DNA from: Anaeramoeba ignava
Taxonomy: Eukaryota > Metamonada > Anaeramoebidae
Direction of reading: 5' to 3'
NCBI GenBank assembly: GCA_028826165.1
Contig: JAPDFW010000102.1
Span: 53,501 to 117,500 of the forward strand
DNA length: 64,000 bases
Shown here in pieces: positions 57,926-64,000 of the stretch. Position 1 is the stretch's first letter. Every line of letters begins with the position of its first letter. Under the pieces are notes generated by a model. The model was not told the origin of the DNA, made no database searches, and saw only the letters and a program-made list of their open reading frames with translations. A program made the position numbers and the translations under genes.

Positions 57926-58762
57926 TTAAAAGTGATGTTCAAACGGACAATTTGCATCATAACATTTTTCATTATATCTACAATCTATTTTTTAAATAAA
58001 ATATTTCAATAAATTTCATATTAATTAATAAAAATATTTCAATAAATTTCATGTTAATTAATAAAGATATCTCAATAAATTTCATGTTAATGAATAAAAT
58101 TATTTCAATAAATTTCATATTAATTAAATTTCATGTTAAAAAATATTTGAATAAAAACCTCTTCTTTCTGTTTTCGGTCTTTGATCCAAAAAAAAACTAT
58201 TAATTAATTCTTGTCTTGATTTTTTTCCTCGATAACTTTGTAAACATTTATCTCGATCCTTATTAGCAGGACTTGGATGACGAAAAGGACATCTTGGATC
58301 ATAACAACCTGGATGATTTGGACAAATCAAAATATCAGGAGGATGTTGATTTAAATCACGATTTTTAAGATGAGATTCACAACAACAAAACTTGTATTTC
58401 TTTAAAAAAAAGCAAATGTTTTCTCCATTTTCTAAAGGAGATTCAATTGATATTTTTTCATCTTCTTTTTCTGTTAATAAACTGGGTTTTTTTTTCACTA
58501 GTTGTATACTCTTCTCTAAATCGTCATTATAAATAATTGGTTCATATTTTACTCTACAAACTGGACATGTTGAATTTCTTTGAGTCCATGATTTCCAACA
58601 ATCATAACATAAACTATGTCCGTTTTTGCACATAACTATTTTTCCTTTATAAATTTCTGTGCTATTTTTTTTTAGATACTTTAATTTTCATTTTAATTTT
58701 CATTTTATTTGTTGTTTTGTTTTTTACCATATTTGACATTTAATTGATTCAAGTTTTTCCAT
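57926..58762 (-). CDS. RING finger plus CCCH zinc-finger protein
   Basis: Three minus-strand exons, 58762-58728, 58661-58159 and 57984-57926, join in phases 2 and 1 to give 198 residues. The RING is rebuilt across intron 1: C-Q-I-C, then C-K-N-G-H-S-L-C-Y-D-C-W and C-P-V-C, the full C3HC4 set. Two C-x5-C-x4-C-x3-H fingers follow (CPNHPGCYDPRCPFRH and, in the last exon, CRYNEKCYDANCPFEH), and possibly a further Cys cluster near C-C-C-E-S-H. RING domains recruit E2 enzymes. CCCH fingers of this spacing bind RNA in Nab2/ZC3H14-type proteins. The combination suggests an RNA-linked ubiquitin ligase (inferred). Confidence 0.82.
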
Positions 58763-60644
58763 ATTTTTATTTTTTAAAACAAGAAAAAAAATGAAAAAAA
58801 AAAAATGAAAAAAAAGGAAAAAAAATTTGAAAACAAAATCCACTTTTTATTTATTAAATTTATTCCACAATTTATTTATTAAATTTATTCCACTTTATTT
58901 ATTCCATTTTATTTATTCCATTTTATTTATTCCACAATTTATTTATTAAATTTATTCCACTTTATTTATTCTATTTATTCCATTTTATTTATTAAATTTA
59001 TTCTATTTTATTTATTAATTTTATTTATTAAATTTATTCCATTTTATTTATTCCATTTTATTTATTCTATTTTATTTATTAAATTTATTCCATTTTATTT
59101 ATTAAATTTATTCCATTTTTTATTTATTAAATTTATTCCACAATTTATTTATTAAATTTATTCCATTTTTTATTTATTAAATTTATTGTTCCACAATTTA
59201 TTTATTAAATTTATTCCATTTTTATTTATTCCAATAAATTTATTCCATTTTATTTATTAAATTTATTCCATTTTATTTGTTAATTTATTCTATTTTATTT
59301 TAAATTTATTCTATTTTATTTATTAAATTTATTCTATATTTTATTTATTAAATGAATTCTGAAAATTTAAAATTTTTATTTATTATACAAATTCCACTTT
59401 TTATTTATTAAATTTATTCCATTTTATTTATTCTATTTTTTATTTATTCTATTTTTATTTATTTTATTTATTTTTATTTATTAAATTTATTCCATTTTAT
59501 TTATTAAATTTATCTAATTTTTTATTTATTAAATTTATTCTATTTTATTAAATTTATTTCATTTTTATTTATTAAATTTATTCCATTTTTATTTATTAAA
59601 TTTATTCCCATTTTTATTTATTAAATTTATTCCATTTTATTTATTAAATTTATTTATTAAATTTATTTTTATTTATTAAATTTATTCTATTTTTATTTAT
59701 TAAATTTATTTCATTTTTATTTATTAAATTTATTCCATTTTTATTTATTAAATTTATTCTATATTTTTATTTATTAAATTTATTCCATTTTTATTTATTA
59801 AATTTATTTATTCTATTTATTCCACTTTTTATTTATTAAATTTATTCCATTTTATTTATTAAATTTATTCCATTTTATTTATTAAATTTATTCTATTTTA
59901 TTTATTCCATTTTATTTATTCTATTTTTATTTATTCTATTTTATTTATTAAATTTATTCTATTTTTTTATTTATTAAATTTATTTATTAAATTTATTCCA
60001 TTTTTATTTATTAAATTTATTCCATTTTTATTTATTAAATTTATTCCATTTTATTTATTAAATTTATTCTATTTTATTTATTAAATTTATTCCATTTTTT
60101 ATTTATTAAATTTATTTATTAAATTTATTCCATTTTATTTATTAAATTTATTAAATTTATTCATTTTTATTTATTAAATTTATTCTATTTTATTTATTAA
60201 ATTTATTTATTAAATTTATTCCATTTTTATTTATTCCATTTTATTTATTCTATTTTTATTTATTAAATTTATTCCATTTTTATTTATTAAATTTATTCTA
60301 TTTTTATTTATTAAATTTATTTATTAAATTTATTCCATTTTTATTTATTAAATTTATTCCATTTTATTTATTAAATTTATTCCATTTTTTATTTATTAAA
60401 TTTATTCCATTTTATTTATTAAATTTATTCTATTTTATTTATTAAATTTATTCTATTTTATTTATTAAATTTATTCTATTTTATTTATTAAATTTATTAA
60501 ATTTATTCCATTTTTATTTATTAAATTTATTCCATTTTATTTATTAAATTTATTTCATTTTATTTATTCCATTTTATTTATTAAATTTATTCTTGGTTTT
60601 TCATTTTTGATTTTTCATTTTTTTCTTTTCATTTTTTTCTTGTA
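58763..60644. repeat. TTTATTTATTAAATTTATTCCA satellite in a divergent promoter region
   Basis: About 58840-60595 is a 1.75-kb satellite of TTTATTTATTAAATTTATTCCATT units with CTA and TTA variants. It is flanked by T-rich elements facing each gene: TTTTCATTTTTTTC at 60617-60640 for the IQGAP-like gene, and its reverse complement near 58780-58815 for the RING gene. Unlike most satellites here it lies between genes rather than in an intron. No coding sequence is seen. Confidence 0.85.
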
Positions 60645-63600
60645 ATGAAAAATTTAAATCAATGGATACTTGGAATTCAAAAAGATTTGAAAGGACAAAC
60701 AATAAGACTTTCAACAGGTTTTGTTTATTTTTTATTTTTAATTTTTTTGTTTTATTTATAAAAAAAAAATTTTTTTGAATTAAAAAAAATAAATAGAGGA
60801 AAATACACTTAAAGAATCAAGAAAAAAAAAAGAAGAATTATCACAAAAATATTTAGACAATTTAGTAGAAACTTTAAATATGACAACTTTAATGGAAAAT
60901 TTCAAACCAGAAACGATAATGAATCAAGCAGAAGAAATTAATTCATGGAAAATTGCAAAATTTGGTTTTTTACGATCTCCTTTAACATTTGTTCAACTTC
61001 ATGAATATCAAAAACTATATCAATTTATTCGAGAAAATCCAATTATTTTTTCTTCAGCTATTCTTAATTCTGAACTTTCTAATAATGAAGTTCATGATTT
61101 AGTTTCAACTGGAATTCCTTCAATTTTCTCTCATTTTGGAAGTGATTTTGAAGAATCTTTGTTTCTTATATTTTTAAATGTGAACTATTTTAATTTAATT
61201 TTAATTTAATTTTAATTTAATTATTTTAATTTATTTTAATTTATTTTAATTTATTTTAATTTTAATTTTAATTTTAATTTTAATTTTAGAATTGTTTGAA
61301 AATTCGTGCAAAACAATGTGATTCAAAAAATTTCCATCAATTTCTTATTGGAAATCAATTCATTTTTCAATTATTAACTGTTTATTGCAAAAATTCTAAT
61401 TCTCGAAAATATAAAATTTCTGCTTTAAGAGAACCAATTTTTGAAGTTATTCAATCAACAAATCTTCAATTTGTAATTAAAATTAAAATCAAAATTCATT
61501 TATAAAATTAAAATCAAAATTCATTTATAAAATTAAAAATTATTCGATTTTGTTTTTAAAAGTCTCTTGCTCAAATTACTTCTGATACTCCAACAAAAAG
61601 ATGTAGAATTTCTTGTTTTGGAATTATTTTTTTTTAAAAAATTTTTTTCTTTTTAATTCATTAATTCATTTATTATATACTTTAGTGTCTCGAAAAATTC
61701 TTTCTTTATGTAAAAATTTTGTTACTGGACTCACAAATAAATTAAAAATACTTCCTCAAGGAATTCGTTGGATTGCTTATAAAATTAAAAAGTAATTTAG
61801 AATTGAATCTCCATTTTTTTTTTACTTTAACTTGAAATTTGTTCTTCTTTTTTAATAGAATTTGCCAAAAAAACAATTTTGAACAATATAAATTAATACT
61901 TCGTGATTTTATATTTCATATCTTTTTAAATCCTGCTATAATATTTCCAGGGTTTGATATTAAACTATTAATTTTATAATAATATTATAAATATAATTCT
62001 TAAAAAAATTTTTTTATATCTATTAGTTTGTAATTTAATTTGAAAAAAACTTTATTCCAATTTTTTCACTCATTTTTGATTATTTTTTTTTTTTGAATCT
62101 TTAAAGAAAAATTTTCTATTGTTGAAGAAATTCCAATATCAAAAAAGGAAAGAAAAAATCTTTATCAAGTAAAAATAAAAATAAAATCAAAATCAAAATA
62201 ATCAAAATCAAAATCAAAATTATTTTTCTTTCTAATTTAAATGTAAATTTAAGATTTCAAAATTATTTTGGAAAGGACATAGTTCAGTACAAATTATTGC
62301 ACAAGATTTAGATTTAGATTCATATTTAGAATCATTTGGAAAACCAGATCCTTCATTTATATCAAAATTAAAAGATATTGTAAAAATATAAAATAAAAAA
62401 TAAAAAAATAAAAAGCTGTCTTGTAATTAATAAATTTCTCACACATAAAAAAAATTTAGAAATTAGGAAATGATATCGATGATGAAAAAATCAAACTGTC
62501 ATCTTCTCTTTGTAAATTAAGTGATATCTATCAAAATCATCGAATACTTTTTAGATTCTCAAAGAAAATCAAAAAAGGAAAAATTAAAGATTGTAATCAA
62601 TTTCTCGATAACGAATTAGTCAAATATACTCTAAAACTCGGCAAACCTCAACTTCATTTAACAGAACAAGAAGGAATGAAATATCTTGTTTTTACACGAA
62701 AAGAAAAGGAAAGGAAATCAAAAAGAACAAGTTCAATATCAACAACAGAATCAAATGAACCAATTGAATTTTCAAGTGAAAAAAAAGAAGTTATTCAAAA
62801 TTATCAGGATATCGAAGTTCATTTTGATAATCAAAATTTAAGAGAAAAAGAAGACGAAGACTCAAATTCAATTTCAAACTTAAATTTAAATCAAAACTTA
62901 TCTGAAAATTTATCTGAGAATTCAACTCAAAATTTAAGTGAAAATGAATCCAAATCAAAAAATCTTTTTGATATTAATTTAACTGATCCTTCTGAAAGTG
63001 AACACGATATTTTTAAAGATACAGAACAAACAGTGTTTAATCCTAAACCTTTGCAAAACAACAAGGATGTAAATTTTTTCAAGCATTCTAATAGTTTAAA
63101 TGTTATTAGCAACTGTAAGAAACCAAAAAAAAAAGAAAACATTTTCAATTTTAAATTTTAAATTTTAAATTTAGATAATAAAATTCATGTTAAAGATAAA
63201 AATAAAGAAATAATAAATTTAACAAATGAAGAAGAGAAATTGAAACTTGCTTTGGTTTCAATGCCTGATATTCTTCCTGAAGATGGAGTTACATTAATTG
63301 AAATTTTAAAAACAAAAAGTCAAGTAATTGAAATTATTCATTTAAAAATTTCCATTAACATGAAATTGAAATGAACAATTTTTATTTTCATTATTATTAA
63401 TATTAATAATAAATTATATTTTTTAAAGATTGCTCAATTATCTGGTTCTACAAGTCTTTCATGCTTACTTGAATCAACATTATTAATACTAAGTACTCTT
63501 CCTGAAACTATTCAAAAAGAAGGATTTGAATCTCTTCTTAAAAATCTTCAAATGGTTTGAAATGAACAAAACAAAACAAAAAAAAACAAAACAAAAATAT

Positions 63601-64000
63601 TAAATAGAAAAATTTAAAAATTAAAATTAAAAAGGATTCATCAATAGAAACAAAATTGAAAAAAGTATTACAAGAAAAATATAAAAATATGGAAATGATT
63701 TCAATTTATGAAGAAAGAATGGAAAGAATTTTGCAAAAAAGTCAAGGATATAAAGAATTTCTTTCTTCGATTGTTGCTGAATATTATTTGAAAAAACAAA
63801 GAAAAAAATTTCAAGCAATGAAAGATATAATTCAAAAAAGTGTTTCAGTTAAACATTTAACAGAATTGACTCAAAAATTTTTTGAATCTATTGATCAATT
63901 AGTTTCTCAAGATCAAATTTGTTCTTTGTTTCAAGGAGTTGAAAAGAAAATTACTCATTTTATTGAAAATTATTTACTTTGTCAAATTTATGATGAGTAA
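60645..64000 (+). CDS. IQGAP-like RasGAP-domain protein
   Basis: Exons: 60645-60717, 60797-61179, 61290-61472, 61563 to about 61600, 61686-61791, 61859-61951, 62107-62168, 62254-62379, 62460-63114, 63175-63323, 63429-63554 and 63635-64000 (the TAA is the last codon of the window). The GAP domain shows LPQGIRWIAYKIK and FHIFLNPAIIFP, typical of RasGAP/IQGAP folds. The C-terminal part has LPEDGVTLIEILKTK, matching the IQGAP C-terminal signature, and a basic coil near the end. IQGAPs bind Rac/Cdc42-type GTPases and actin regulators. No calponin-homology or IQ motifs precede it, so this is a short form. The arginine finger is not evident. The junction 61951/62107 is off by one base. Confidence 0.8.

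Noticed and set aside
1..64000. tRNA, rRNA, CRISPR arrays, transposase or reverse-transcriptase genes, viral insertions
   Set aside because: None was recognised by eye on either strand; tandem repeats here have no spacers and no terminal inverted repeats were noticed.

Overview
This window is a very AT-rich stretch of a nuclear eukaryotic genome. Genes have many short introns (donors mostly GTAAAT, GTATTT or GTTTTT; acceptors TTTAG or AAAG). Homologues of typical eukaryotic proteins are present: Pumilio, CSN5, Trm5, SMCR8, IQGAP, long-chain acyl-CoA synthetase and AGC- and TKL-type kinases. TAA, TAG and TGA all act as stops, so the code looks standard. The AT content, the families of RCC1-BTB proteins and the F-box/TMEM185-like proteins suggest an anaerobic amoeboid protist such as Anaeramoeba. 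That is an inference from memory of the families, not a search result. I see no tRNA, rRNA, CRISPR array or prokaryotic signal.

Layout. 1-5337: three tandem RCC1-BTB genes, the first cut by the window edge. 6028-14.6 kb (minus): an SMCR8-like DENN protein, the tRNA m1G37 methyltransferase Trm5, and a Pumilio-family RNA-binding protein with a Gln/Asn-rich leader. 16.2-19.0 kb (minus): a type I membrane protein with two mannose-6-phosphate-receptor-like domains. 19.3-22.2 kb (plus): CSN5. 22.5-23.0 kb: a small PPxY membrane protein. 23.1-37.3 kb: nine tandem copies of an F-box protein fused to a TMEM185-like eight-helix membrane domain; three copies are intact. 37.4-39.5 kb (minus): acyl-CoA synthetase. 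39.8-43.2 kb (plus) and 43.4-50.6 kb (minus): convergent ankyrin-BTB and ankyrin-TKL-kinase genes. 51.1-51.8 kb: a Cys/His-rich protein. 52.1-55.9 kb (minus): a PH-domain AGC pseudokinase. 56.3-57.7 kb: a Q/N-rich protein. 57.9-58.8 kb (minus): a RING plus CCCH protein. 60.6-64.0 kb (plus): an IQGAP-like RasGAP.

The most striking signal is in the two ankyrin genes. Nearly every ankyrin repeat sits on its own exon of about 96 bases. Each such exon stops two residues short of a full repeat. The intron that follows contains two AG-NNN-GT modules, which read as 3-base, single-codon microexons. Splicing them in restores the 33/34-residue period and the D-x-x-G-x-T-P turn. About 37 of these appear in the two genes.

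Shared themes are cullin-RING ubiquitin ligation (RCC1-BTB, ankyrin-BTB, F-box array, RING protein, and CSN5, the deneddylase subunit) and intracellular signalling. Introns and spacers are filled with simple satellites, most of them specific to one intron. Single-base frame breaks in homopolymer runs recur in otherwise conserved genes. Some apparent pseudogenes could therefore be consensus errors.
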